In this document: positions 15,791 through 24,659 of the stretch, piece by piece
Numbering within the stretch: position 1 is the stretch's first letter
How the letters are laid out: every line of letters starts with the position of its first letter
Assembly (NCBI GenBank): GCA_002842205.1
Contig: PHCI01000019.1
Location: 1-64,000 of the forward strand
DNA: 64,000 bases
Direction: 5' to 3'
DNA from: Betaproteobacteria bacterium HGW-Betaproteobacteria-3
Lineage (GTDB): Bacteria > Pseudomonadota > Gammaproteobacteria > Burkholderiales > Burkholderiaceae_C
Position numbers and translations under genes: made by a program
Notes under the pieces: generated by a model
Database searches by the model: none
Told to the model about the DNA's origin: nothing
The model's input: only the letters and a program-made list of their open reading frames with translations

Positions 15791-18700
15791 ATGAACGCGC
15801 CGCTGCCCGAACACATCCGCAAGGCCCTGGAAACCGTCACGCTGGACGACAAATATTCGCTGGACTACGGCCGCGCCTTCATGAGCGGCGTGCAGGCGCT
15901 GGTCAAGCTGCCCATGCTGCAGCGGCTGCGCGACGCGCAGGTGGGCAAGAACACGGCCGGGTTCATCAGCGGCTACCGTGGCTCGCCGCTGGGCGGCTAC
16001 GACCAGGCGCTGTGGAAGGCAGCCCCCTACCTCAAGGCGCAGAACATCGTGTTCCAGCCCGGTGTGAACGAAGAGCTGGCGGCCACCGCGCTGTGGGGCA
16101 CGCAGCAACTGGGGTTTTCACCTGCGGGCACCAACCGGTTCGATGGCGTGTTCGGCATCTGGTACGGCAAGGGCCCGGGCGTGGACCGCACCAGCGACGT
16201 GTTCAAGCACGCCAACATGGCCGGCACCACGCCCTGGGGCGGCGTGATCGCGGTGGCCGGTGACGACCACGTGGCCAAAAGCTCCACCGCCGCGCACCAG
16301 AGCGACCACATCTTCAAGGCTTGCGGCCTGCCGGTGTTCTTCCCCGCCAGCGTGCAGGAAATCCTGGACCTGGGCGTGCACGCCTTTGCCATGAGCCGCT
16401 ACGCCGGCGTGTGGGCCGGCATGAAGACGATCCAGGAGATCGTCGAATCCAGCGCCACCGCGATGATCGACCCCGAGCGCGTGCAGATCCAGCTGCCCAC
16501 CGACTTTCTGATGCCCCCGGGCGGCGTGCACATCCGCTGGCCCGACCATGCGCTCGACCAGGAGGCCCGCCTGTTTGACTACAAGTGGTATGCCGCCCTC
16601 GCCTACATCCGCGCCAACCGGCTCAACTACAACGCCATCGAAGGAAAGAACGACCGCTTCGGCATCATCGCCAGCGGCAAGGCCTACAACGACACGCGCC
16701 AAGCGCTGCTCGACCTGGGGCTGGACGACGCCACCTGCCGCCAGATCGGCATTCGCCTGCACAAGGTGGGCGTGGTGTGGCCGCTGGAAGCCCAGGGCAC
16801 GCGCGAATTTGCCACCGGCCTGCGCGAGATTCTGGTGGTCGAGGAAAAACGCCAGGTCATTGAATACCAGGTCAAGGAAGAGCTGTACAACTGGCGCGCC
16901 GATGTGCGCCCCAACGTGCTGGGCAAGTTCAACGAGGTCGAAGGCGACTTTTCGGGCGGTGAATGGTCGGTGGCCAACCCGACCGACCGCACGCTGCTGC
17001 GCGCCAATGCCGACCTGTCGCCCGCGATGATCGCGCGCGCCATTGCGCAGCGCGTTAAAAAGCTCGGTCTGGACGCGGCCATGACGGCCCGCATTGACGC
17101 CCAGATGGCCATCATCGACGCCAAGGAGCGCGCCATGCAGGTGCTCAACGTCGGTGGCGGCGTGCCCGGTGCCGACCGCGCGCCGTGGTTCTGCTCAGGC
17201 TGCCCACACAACACCTCCACCAAGGTGCCCGAAGGCTCACGCGCCATGGCCGGCATCGGCTGCCACTTCATGGCCACCTGGATGGACCGCAGCACCGTGG
17301 GCTTCACCCAGATGGGCGGCGAGGGCGTGCCGTGGGTGGGGCAGCAACCGTTTACCACCGACCAGCACATCTTTGCCAACTTGGGCGACGGCACCTACTT
17401 CCACAGCGGCCTGCTGGCGGTGCGCCAGAGCGTGGCCGCGGGCGTGAACATCACCTACAAGATCCTCTACAACGACGCGGTGGCCATGACCGGCGGCCAG
17501 CAGGTGGGTGAGCGGCCCGAGGGCCACAGCGTGGTGCAGATCGCGCAGAGCATGCGGGCCGAGGGCGCGCAGAAAATCATCATCGTCACCGACGAGCCCG
17601 AAAAATACCAGGGCGTCAGCGGCATTCCCGCGGGGATCGCCATCGAGCACCGCGACGAGCTCGACCGCATCCAGCGCGAGTTCCGCGAGATCAAAGGCAC
17701 CACCGTCATCATCTACGACCAGACCTGTGCCACCGAAAAGCGCCGCCGCCGCAAGCGCGGCACCCTGGTGGACCCGGCCGTGCGCGTGGTCATCAACGAG
17801 CTGGTGTGCGAAGGCTGTGGCGACTGCAGCGTGCAGTCCAACTGCCTGTCGGTCGAGCCGCTGGAAACCGAATTCGGCCGCAAGCGCGCCATCAACCAGA
17901 GCACCTGCAACAAGGACATGAGCTGCGTCAAGGGCTTCTGCCCGAGCTTCGTCACCGTGGAAGGCGGGCAGCTCAGGAAGAAAGCCAAGGCACGCGTGGC
18001 GGTGCCGTCCGACCTGGGCGCGCTGCCCGAACCGGCGCTGGCGCAGTTCGACCCCGCCAATGGCAACGTCTGGGGCATCGTGGTGGCCGGCGTGGGCGGC
18101 ACCGGCGTCATCACCATCGGCCAGCTGCTGGGCATGGCGGCCCACATTGAAGGCAAGGGCATCGTCACCCAGGATTCGGCGGGTCTGGCGCAAAAGGGCG
18201 GCGCGACCTGGAGCCACGTGCTGATCGGCCTGGGCCAGGACGACATCCGCACCACCCGCGTGAGCATGGCCGCGGCCGACCTGATCCTGGGCTGCGACCC
18301 GCTGGTGACGGTCAGCAAGGAAACCCTGGCGCGCATGCGCCAAGGCCGCACGCACGTGGCCCTCAACTCGCACAGCACGCCGACGGCGGCGTTCGTGAAA
18401 AACGCCAACTGGCAAAACCCGGCCGACGCCTGCCTGGCCGAGGTGATCCAGACCGTGGGCGAAGCCGGTGTGGGTGCTTTCAACGCCGACGCGGCGTCCA
18501 CCCAGCTCATGGGCGACAGCATCTACACCAACCCCATGATGCTGGGCTATGCGTGGCAAAAGGGCTGGGTTCCGCTGGGGTATGCGTCGCTGATGCGCGC
18601 CATCGAGCTCAACGCCGTGGCGGTGGACCACAACAAGGCCGCCTTCGAGTGGGGTCGCCACGCCGCGCTCAACTGGCCAGCGGTGCAAAAGCTGCTGACG

Positions 18701-19396
18701 CCTGCGCAGGTGATCGAAATCCGAAAGCGCGAGACGCTGGAGACGCTGGTGGCGCGGCGGGTGGAATTCCTGACCGGCTACCAGAACGCCGCTTACGCCA
18801 ACCAGTACCAGGCGTTCGTGGACAAGGTGCGCGCCGCCGAAGCCCGTGCCCTGGCAGGGACGCCGGGCAAAACCACGCTGACCGAGGCGGTGGCGCGCTA
18901 TTTGTTCAAGCTCATGGCCTACAAGGACGAGTACGAGGTCGCCCGGCTGCACACCGACGCGGCCTTTCTGGACAAGGTCAACGGCATGTTCGAGGGCGAT
19001 TTCAAGCTTCACTACCACCTCGCGCCGCCCCTGCTGGCCCGCAAGAATGCCAAGGGCGAGCTGCAGAAAAAGAAATACGGCCCGGCGATGCGCACCGCCT
19101 TTGGCGTGCTGGCCCGGCTCAAGGGCCTGCGCGGCTCGGGGCTGGACATTTTTGGTACCACCGCCGAGCGCCGCACCGAGCGCGCATTGATTGGCGAATA
19201 CCGCGCCAGCATGGAGGAAATCCTGGCCGCGCTGACCGCGCAGAATCACGCGGCGGCGGTCGAGGTGGCGCGCATTCCCGAACAGATCCGGGGTTACGGC
19301 CATGTGAAAGAGCGTCATCTCAAGGCCGCCCGTGTGCAATGGGCGGCGGCGATGCAGGCGTTTCGTCAGCCGCAGGTGGCCCGGCAGGTGGCCTGA
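15791..19396 (+). CDS. Indolepyruvate ferredoxin oxidoreductase family protein (fused)
   Basis: 1,201 residues fusing the two halves of IorAB-type enzymes. The N-terminal part holds the pyrimidine- and thiamine-diphosphate-binding regions (GFISGYRGSPLGGYDQALW, FANLGDGTYFHSGLLAVRQS). A cysteine-rich 4Fe-4S segment lies near residues 670-720 (CEGCGDC, QSNC, STCNKDMSCVKGFCPS). The gamma-type domain follows from ~765 (GVGGTGVITIGQLLGM). The enzyme oxidatively decarboxylates aryl or branched 2-oxo acids to acyl-CoA with electron transfer to ferredoxin or another acceptor, in aromatic amino acid breakdown. Divergent from an Lrp regulator. Confidence 0.92.
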   Translation: MNAPLPEHIRKALETVTLDDKYSLDYGRAFMSGVQALVKLPMLQRLRDAQVGKNTAGFISGYRGSPLGGYDQALWKAAPYLKAQNIVFQPGVNEELAATALWGTQQLGFSPAGTNRFDGVFGIWYGKGPGVDRTSDVFKHANMAGTTPWGGVIAVAGDDHVAKSSTAAHQSDHIFKACGLPVFFPASVQEILDLGVHAFAMSRYAGVWAGMKTIQEIVESSATAMIDPERVQIQLPTDFLMPPGGVHIRWPDHALDQEARLFDYKWYAALAYIRANRLNYNAIEGKNDRFGIIASGKAYNDTRQALLDLGLDDATCRQIGIRLHKVGVVWPLEAQGTREFATGLREILVVEEKRQVIEYQVKEELYNWRADVRPNVLGKFNEVEGDFSGGEWSVANPTDRTLLRANADLSPAMIARAIAQRVKKLGLDAAMTARIDAQMAIIDAKERAMQVLNVGGGVPGADRAPWFCSGCPHNTSTKVPEGSRAMAGIGCHFMATWMDRSTVGFTQMGGEGVPWVGQQPFTTDQHIFANLGDGTYFHSGLLAVRQSVAAGVNITYKILYNDAVAMTGGQQVGERPEGHSVVQIAQSMRAEGAQKIIIVTDEPEKYQGVSGIPAGIAIEHRDELDRIQREFREIKGTTVIIYDQTCATEKRRRRKRGTLVDPAVRVVINELVCEGCGDCSVQSNCLSVEPLETEFGRKRAINQSTCNKDMSCVKGFCPSFVTVEGGQLRKKAKARVAVPSDLGALPEPALAQFDPANGNVWGIVVAGVGGTGVITIGQLLGMAAHIEGKGIVTQDSAGLAQKGGATWSHVLIGLGQDDIRTTRVSMAAADLILGCDPLVTVSKETLARMRQGRTHVALNSHSTPTAAFVKNANWQNPADACLAEVIQTVGEAGVGAFNADAASTQLMGDSIYTNPMMLGYAWQKGWVPLGYASLMRAIELNAVAVDHNKAAFEWGRHAALNWPAVQKLLTPAQVIEIRKRETLETLVARRVEFLTGYQNAAYANQYQAFVDKVRAAEARALAGTPGKTTLTEAVARYLFKLMAYKDEYEVARLHTDAAFLDKVNGMFEGDFKLHYHLAPPLLARKNAKGELQKKKYGPAMRTAFGVLARLKGLRGSGLDIFGTTAERRTERALIGEYRASMEEILAALTAQNHAAAVEVARIPEQIRGYGHVKERHLKAARVQWAAAMQAFRQPQVARQVA

Positions 19397-19422
19397 GCCG
19401 ATTTTGAATAAAAAGTGCCTCT

Positions 19423-19459
19423 AGCCCCCGTCAAATGGCAATAGTTTGCTATTGATTTT
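19423..19459 (+). repeat. AGCCCCCGTC-type dispersed repeat, copy 6
   Basis: AGCCCCCGTCAAATGGCAAT then AGTTTGCTATTGATTTT. It lies between convergent genes and supplies the TAG stop (19451-19449) of the nitrile hydratase accessory gene. Confidence 0.9.
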
Positions 19460-19913
19460 GGGGTAAATCGGCGGGTTCGAGCACAATGGGTTGCCCGTGC
19501 GGCGTGCGCGCCGCGGCGGCTTCCCAGGCGTGCTCCAGGGCGTGAATCTGCTCAGGCGTGCCCAGTTGCCTGGCGATGACCAGATGCTCCAGGGCGTCGA
19601 GCCAGTGCTGGTAGTAGGTGGTGCCGCTGTCGGCGTCGCCCCGGGCCTGCGCCGCGCGAATTTGCGCCGTCAGCGCCGCCGCCCATTCGGGCCAGCTGAA
19701 CAGCCCCCTTTCATGCAACAGCAGCGTCATGGCAAACGCGTGGGCCTGCCAGGGCTGGGCGAACACCGTGCCGTCTTCTTCGGGTGGCAGCGGCAGCAGT
19801 TCGCCGCAGGTTTGCGCGATGTCGGCCAGCGTCATGGTGGCCGTGCTGGTGGCGTTGGCGGAGCGGTCGTCACGGGCCGTGTGGTCGCGGGAGTCGTGCC
19901 TTGGGCTGTTCAT
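19449..19913 (-). CDS. Nitrile hydratase accessory protein
   Basis: 154 residues; the core (LLPLPPEEDGTVFAQPWQAH, AFAMTLLLHERGLFSWPEWA, YYQHWLDALEHLV) matches nitrile hydratase accessory/activator proteins, themselves related to the N-terminal half of the beta subunit. Such proteins help insert the metal into the alpha subunit. It overlaps the beta gene by ATGA, last in the alpha-beta-accessory operon. A ~30-residue polar N-terminal extension is present; an internal ATG could be the true start. Its stop codon lies in a dispersed repeat. Confidence 0.85.
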   Translation of the reverse strand: MNSPRHDSRDHTARDDRSANATSTATMTLADIAQTCGELLPLPPEEDGTVFAQPWQAHAFAMTLLLHERGLFSWPEWAAALTAQIRAAQARGDADSGTTYYQHWLDALEHLVIARQLGTPEQIHALEHAWEAAAARTPHGQPIVLEPADLPQNQ

Positions 19914-20584
19914 GCGATGGGCTCCAGATAGGGTTCCCAGGCGTCGACGCTGACCTGCACCGAAGGGTCGGCCTGCGGGCCCCAGAGCTCGCGCCCGTCA
20001 AACACCACGGTGTACAGCCATTCGGCCTGGACGTTGAACGGGGCTTCTTTTTTGGTAGCGTGTTCGTCAGCAAACACGTGGGCGCCGTGCACTTTTTGTA
20101 TCAAACCGGTGTGCCCGCGCACGTACCGCGGCAGGCGGGTGTGGCCGATCGGGTGCATGTTGCGTGCCCGCACGCGCTCGCCCACCTGGAAGTGCGCGGG
20201 CGCGCGGGGCGGACGGTCGGTCGGCGAGCCGCGCAACAGTGCCGCGTCCACGTCCGCGGCGCGCAGGACGCGGGCCAGCGGCACGGGCGGTGCGCGCATC
20301 ACCCCGTCGGCCAGCTCATCAGCACGGACCAGGCCGCGTTCGCGCATCAGCACTTCCAGCGCGCGGATCCAGATTTCGTAATAACTGCTGGCCAGGTAAA
20401 CCGCGGGCGGCAGGGATTCGCGGCAGGCACGGCTCAGGTCGATGTTCCACTGACCCGACGCGCCCATGGCCACGGTGAGCGCCATGGCGCGTGCCTCCCA
20501 GGCGGCGTGGAACAGGGGTTCGTGGGCCTCGGGCCGCACCGGGCCAAAGCCCTGCAGGCCGCCCATGTCGTGCACGCCGTTCAT
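19910..20584 (-). CDS. nthB: Nitrile hydratase subunit beta
   Basis: 224 residues from ATG 20584 ([16 protein letters not shown] is the canonical beta-subunit N-terminus). The C-terminal SH3-like domain is clear ([36 protein letters not shown]). Together with alpha it hydrates nitriles to amides in the cytoplasm. It overlaps both neighbours by ATGA. Confidence 0.93.
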   Translation of the reverse strand: MNGVHDMGGLQGFGPVRPEAHEPLFHAAWEARAMALTVAMGASGQWNIDLSRACRESLPPAVYLASSYYEIWIRALEVLMRERGLVRADELADGVMRAPPVPLARVLRAADVDAALLRGSPTDRPPRAPAHFQVGERVRARNMHPIGHTRLPRYVRGHTGLIQKVHGAHVFADEHATKKEAPFNVQAEWLYTVVFDGRELWGPQADPSVQVSVDAWEPYLEPIA

Positions 20585-21210
20585 GTCGGCGCCTTTGCCA
20601 GCCCTGTGCCAATCATCGCGTCGCGCGTCACCAGCGCCGCCAGCGCCGTTTCGGTCAGCCCCTCGGTGCCCGCGGGCCGCATGGGCAGCACCAGGTAGCG
20701 CACTTCGGCGGTGGAATCCCAGACGCGAATGGTGGTGCCCTGCGGCAGCGTGACGCCGAAATCGGCCAGCACGCCGCGTGGGTCCAGCACGGCCTTGGCG
20801 CGGTAGGGCGCACTTTTGTACCAGACCGGCGGCAGCCCCAGCACCGGCCACGGGTAGCACGAGCACAGCGTGCAGACCACCATGTTGTGGACTTCGGGGG
20901 TGTTCTCGACGGCCACCATGTGCTCGCCCTGGCGGCCGGTGTAACCCAGTGCGGCGATGGCGGCGGTGGCGTCGCGCAGCAGCCATTCACGGTAGGCGGG
21001 TTCGGCCCAGGCCTTGGCGACCACCGCGGCGCCGTTGTGCGGCCCGACCCGGGTTTCGTAGGTTTCAATGATGCGGTCCAGCGCGGCCGGGTCCACGTAG
21101 CCCTTTTGGGTCAGCAGGGTTTCGAGCGCGCGCACCCGGACGTCCATGCCGTCCAGATGGGAATGCGCGGGGTCGTGCGAATGGGCGGGGTCGTGTCCGT
21201 GTTCGTGCAT
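20581..21210 (-). CDS. nthA: Nitrile hydratase subunit alpha, cobalt type
   Basis: 209 residues with the metal-binding motif [11 protein letters not shown] (Cys113, Cys116, Ser117, Cys118). Thr after the first Cys is the established marker of cobalt-type enzymes (iron-type have Ser). A His-rich N-terminus ([20 protein letters not shown]) may bind or buffer metal. First gene of the alpha-beta-accessory operon; no adjacent amidase gene lies in the window. Confidence 0.93.
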   Translation of the reverse strand: MHEHGHDPAHSHDPAHSHLDGMDVRVRALETLLTQKGYVDPAALDRIIETYETRVGPHNGAAVVAKAWAEPAYREWLLRDATAAIAALGYTGRQGEHMVAVENTPEVHNMVVCTLCSCYPWPVLGLPPVWYKSAPYRAKAVLDPRGVLADFGVTLPQGTTIRVWDSTAEVRYLVLPMRPAGTEGLTETALAALVTRDAMIGTGLAKAPT

Positions 21211-21366
21211 GAGGGCCGGGCCTGGGTGAGATGGGGCCCGCAGAGCTTACAACTTCTCAGGAGAAATCGCGCCGCATACAATGTGAAGTTGCCCCGCTGT
21301 CGGCGCCCTTGGGGCGTCGCGTGGCCCGCTGGGCCACTTTCATGAATCTTTGCTCTGGAGCCGATC

Positions 21367-21693
21367 TTGTTTATTTCTTCCGCTTTCGCCCAAGCCGCCC
21401 CTGCCGCCGGGGGCGACATGCAGTCTTCGCTGATGAGCATGTTGCCGCTGGTGCTGATGTTTGTGGTGCTCTATTTTCTGATGATCCGTCCGCAGATGAA
21501 AAAGCAGAAGGAGCATCGCGCCATGATCGACGCGCTGGCCAAGGGTGACGAAGTGGTCACCGGCGGCGGCATGCTGGGCAAGGTGACCCAGCTCGGCGAC
21601 GGCTACCTCAGCGTCGAGATTGCCAGCGGCGTTGAAATCCAGATGCAGCGCAGTGCCGTGGTCCAGGTGCTGCCCAAGGGCACGATCAAGTAA
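21367..21693 (+). CDS. yajC: Preprotein translocase subunit YajC
   Basis: 108 residues with a TTG start preceded by GGAG. One N-terminal transmembrane helix (SMLPLVLMFVVLYFLMIRPQ) is followed by MKKQKEHRAMIDALAKGDEV and VTGGGMLGKVTQLGDGYLSV, the standard YajC pattern. It associates with SecDF at the SecYEG translocon and is followed by secD and secF in the usual order. Confidence 0.96.
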   Translation: MFISSAFAQAAPAAGGDMQSSLMSMLPLVLMFVVLYFLMIRPQMKKQKEHRAMIDALAKGDEVVTGGGMLGKVTQLGDGYLSVEIASGVEIQMQRSAVVQVLPKGTIK

Positions 21694-21765
21694 ACCCGAC
21701 CGGCACCTGTTGGCCCGGCTTGCCCGCCGGGTCTTGCCGTCGTCCTGTCTGACCCGAGCGCACAC

Positions 21766-23667
21766 ATGAACCGTTACCCGGTATGGAAATACGTGATCAT
21801 CGTGATCGCGTTGCTGGTGGGGGCCATCTACACCCTGCCCAATTTTTTTGGCGAGGCGCCGGCCGTGCAGGTGTCGTCTGGCAAGGCCACGGTGCGCGTC
21901 GACACCACCACGCAGGCGCGGGTCGAAGAGGCCCTGAAGGGCGCCAGCCTGTCGGCCGACCTCATCACCTTTGACGGCAACTCGATCAAGGCCCGCTTTG
22001 GCACGACCGACCAGCAGCTCAAGGCCAAGGACGCCATTGAAAAGGCACTGATTCCCGACGCGACCAACCCGTCGTATGTGGTGGCGCTGAACCTTGTGTC
22101 GCGCTCCCCCGCCTGGCTGACCGCACTGCATGCCGCGCCCATGTACCTGGGGCTGGACTTGCGCGGTGGCGTGCATTTCATGTTGCAGGTGGACATGCAG
22201 GCGGCACTGACCAAGAAGGTCGAGGCGCTGGCCGGTGACGCCCGGCTGATCCTGCGCGAAAAGAATGTCCGCCACGCGGGCATTGCGCGCAACGGGCAGG
22301 CCATCGAAATCCGGTTCCGCGATGCGGCCACGCTGGAAGCGGCCCGGCGCGAGCTGGCCGACCCGTTTGTCGACCTGAACCTGGTGGACTCGCCCGACGG
22401 CACCGACTACAAACTGACGGCCACGCTCAAGCCCCCAGCGGCGCGGCTGCTGCAGGAGCAGGCGCTCAAGCAGAACATGGTCACCCTGCACAACCGCATC
22501 AACGAACTCGGCGTGGCCGAGCCGGTGATCCAGCAGCAGGGGCTGGACCGCATCGTCGTCCAATTGCCCGGTGTGCAGGACACGGCTAAGGCCAAGGACA
22601 TTCTGGGCCGCACGGCCACGCTGGAGATGCGGCTGGTCGACGAGAGCACCGAGGCGCGCGAGGCCGAAAACGGCCGCGGGCCGGTGCCGTTCGGCAGTGA
22701 GCGCTACCTGGAGCGCGATGGCCGCCCCGTGATCGTCAAGAAGCAGGTGATCCTCACCGGCGAAAGCCTGACCGACGCACAGCCCGGCTTTGACTCGCAA
22801 ACCCAGCAGCCCAAGGTGGACCTGACCGTGGACGCCAAGGGCGGGCGCATCATGCGCGACACCAGCCGCGAAAACCTGCGCAAGCGCATGGCCATCCTGC
22901 TGTTCGAAAAGGGCAAGGGCGAGGTGCTGACCGCGCCTGTGATCCAGGGCGAGTTGGGCAACCGGTTCCAGATTTCGGGCTCCATGACCGTCAACGAAGC
23001 CAGTGACCTCGCGCTGCTGCTGCGCGCCGGCTCGCTGGCCGCGCCGATGGAGATCATTGAAGAGCGCACCATCGGCCCGAGCCTGGGCGCCGAGAACATT
23101 GCCAAGGGCTTCAACAGCGTGACCTGGGGCTTCCTCGTCATTGTGGCCTTCATGGCGGTGTATTACATGCTGTTCGGCCTGATCTCGGGGCTGTCGCTGG
23201 CGGTGAACCTGCTGCTGCTGGTGTCGGTGCTGTCCATGCTGCAGGCCACGCTGACGCTGCCGGGCATGGCGGCCATGGCGCTGGCGCTGGGCATGGCCAT
23301 TGACTCCAACGTGCTGATCAACGAGCGCGTGCGCGAAGAGTTGCGCAGCGGCGTGGCGCCGCAGGTGGCCATCAACTCGGGGTATGAGCGCGCCTGGGCC
23401 ACGATTTTTGACTCCAATATCACCACCCTGATCGCGGGCGTGGCGTTGTTGACGTTCGGCTCTGGACCCGTGCGCGGCTTTGCGGTGGTGCACTGCATCG
23501 GCATCCTGACCAGCATGTTCTCGGCGGTGTTTTTCTCGCGGGGCCTGGTCAACCTCTGGTACGGACGGCAAAAGAAGCTCAAGAGCGTGGCCATCGGCAC
23601 GGTCTGGCGGCCCACCGACACCCCTTCAACCGCGAAGCCGGCGGTTTCCTCGAACAAGGCTGGCTGA
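21766..23667 (+). CDS. secD: Protein-export membrane protein SecD
   Basis: 633 residues. An N-terminal helix (VIIVIALLVGAIYTLPNFFG) precedes the large periplasmic P1 domain with LGLDLRGGVHFMLQVDM, followed by five C-terminal helices with the MALALGMAIDSNVLINERVR motif. SecD and SecF use the proton gradient to pull secreted proteins through the Sec channel. It is slightly longer than E. coli SecD (615). Confidence 0.97.
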   Translation: MNRYPVWKYVIIVIALLVGAIYTLPNFFGEAPAVQVSSGKATVRVDTTTQARVEEALKGASLSADLITFDGNSIKARFGTTDQQLKAKDAIEKALIPDATNPSYVVALNLVSRSPAWLTALHAAPMYLGLDLRGGVHFMLQVDMQAALTKKVEALAGDARLILREKNVRHAGIARNGQAIEIRFRDAATLEAARRELADPFVDLNLVDSPDGTDYKLTATLKPPAARLLQEQALKQNMVTLHNRINELGVAEPVIQQQGLDRIVVQLPGVQDTAKAKDILGRTATLEMRLVDESTEAREAENGRGPVPFGSERYLERDGRPVIVKKQVILTGESLTDAQPGFDSQTQQPKVDLTVDAKGGRIMRDTSRENLRKRMAILLFEKGKGEVLTAPVIQGELGNRFQISGSMTVNEASDLALLLRAGSLAAPMEIIEERTIGPSLGAENIAKGFNSVTWGFLVIVAFMAVYYMLFGLISGLSLAVNLLLLVSVLSMLQATLTLPGMAAMALALGMAIDSNVLINERVREELRSGVAPQVAINSGYERAWATIFDSNITTLIAGVALLTFGSGPVRGFAVVHCIGILTSMFSAVFFSRGLVNLWYGRQKKLKSVAIGTVWRPTDTPSTAKPAVSSNKAG

Positions 23668-23691
23668 CCCGCCGCCAGAGAAAAGCCCACC

Positions 23692-24645
23692 ATGGAATTC
23701 TTCAAGATCCGGCGCGACATCCCGTTCATGCGGCACGCGCTGGTGTTCAACATCATTTCGTTTGTCACTTTTGCGGCGGCGGTGTTTTTCCTGTTCTCGC
23801 GCGGGCTGCACCTGTCGGTGGAGTTCACCGGCGGCACCCTGATGGAGGTGGCGTACTCGCAGCCGGCCGATGTGGGCCGCATCCGCACCGATGTGTCGGC
23901 CCTGGGTTACAACGACGTGCAGGTGCAGAACTTCGGGACGGCACGCGACGTGCTGATCCGCCTGCCGGTGCAAAAAGGTGTGACATCTGCGCAACAAAGT
24001 GAGCGCGTGCTGGTGGCCTTGAAAGCGGTCAACCCGGACGTCACCCTGCGCCGGACCGAGTTTGTGGGGCCGCAGGTGGGGGACGAGCTGGCGGCCGACG
24101 GGCTCAAGGCGCTGGCCTTCGTGGTGGTCGGCATCATGATCTACTTGGCCATCCGCTTCGAGTGGAAGTTCGCGGTGGCGGCGATCATCGCCAACCTGCA
24201 CGACGTGATCATCATCCTGGGGTTTTTCGCGTTCTTCCAGTGGGAGTTCTCGCTGGCGGTGCTGGCCGCCGTGCTGGCGGTGCTGGGTTATTCGGTGAAC
24301 GAATCTGTCGTTATTTTTGACCGGATTCGTGAGAATTTCCGCCGTTACCGCAAGATGAACACGGTGGAGATCATTGACAACGCCATCACGTCCACCATCA
24401 GCCGTACCATCATCACGCACGGTTCGACCCAGATCATGGTGCTGTCGATGCTGCTGTTTGGCGGCCAGACGCTTTATTACTTTGCTTTGGCCCTGACCAT
24501 TGGTATCCTGTTCGGCATCTATTCATCGGTCTTCGTGGCGGCTGCCATCGCCATGTGGCTGGGCATCAAGCGCGAAGACATGGTGAAGGCCGCCCCGCGG
24601 AAGGATGAAGACCCCAACGACCCGAATTCGGGTGCCACTGTCTGA
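23692..24645 (+). CDS. secF: Protein-export membrane protein SecF
   Basis: 317 residues with six predicted helices. Conserved segments include LSVEFTGGTLMEVAYSQPAD in the periplasmic domain and AVLGYSVNESVVIFDRIREN in the membrane domain. Partner of SecD, encoded 24 bases upstream. Confidence 0.97.
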   Translation: MEFFKIRRDIPFMRHALVFNIISFVTFAAAVFFLFSRGLHLSVEFTGGTLMEVAYSQPADVGRIRTDVSALGYNDVQVQNFGTARDVLIRLPVQKGVTSAQQSERVLVALKAVNPDVTLRRTEFVGPQVGDELAADGLKALAFVVVGIMIYLAIRFEWKFAVAAIIANLHDVIIILGFFAFFQWEFSLAVLAAVLAVLGYSVNESVVIFDRIRENFRRYRKMNTVEIIDNAITSTISRTIITHGSTQIMVLSMLLFGGQTLYYFALALTIGILFGIYSSVFVAAAIAMWLGIKREDMVKAAPRKDEDPNDPNSGATV

Positions 24646-24659
24646 ACTGCAGCAACTGA

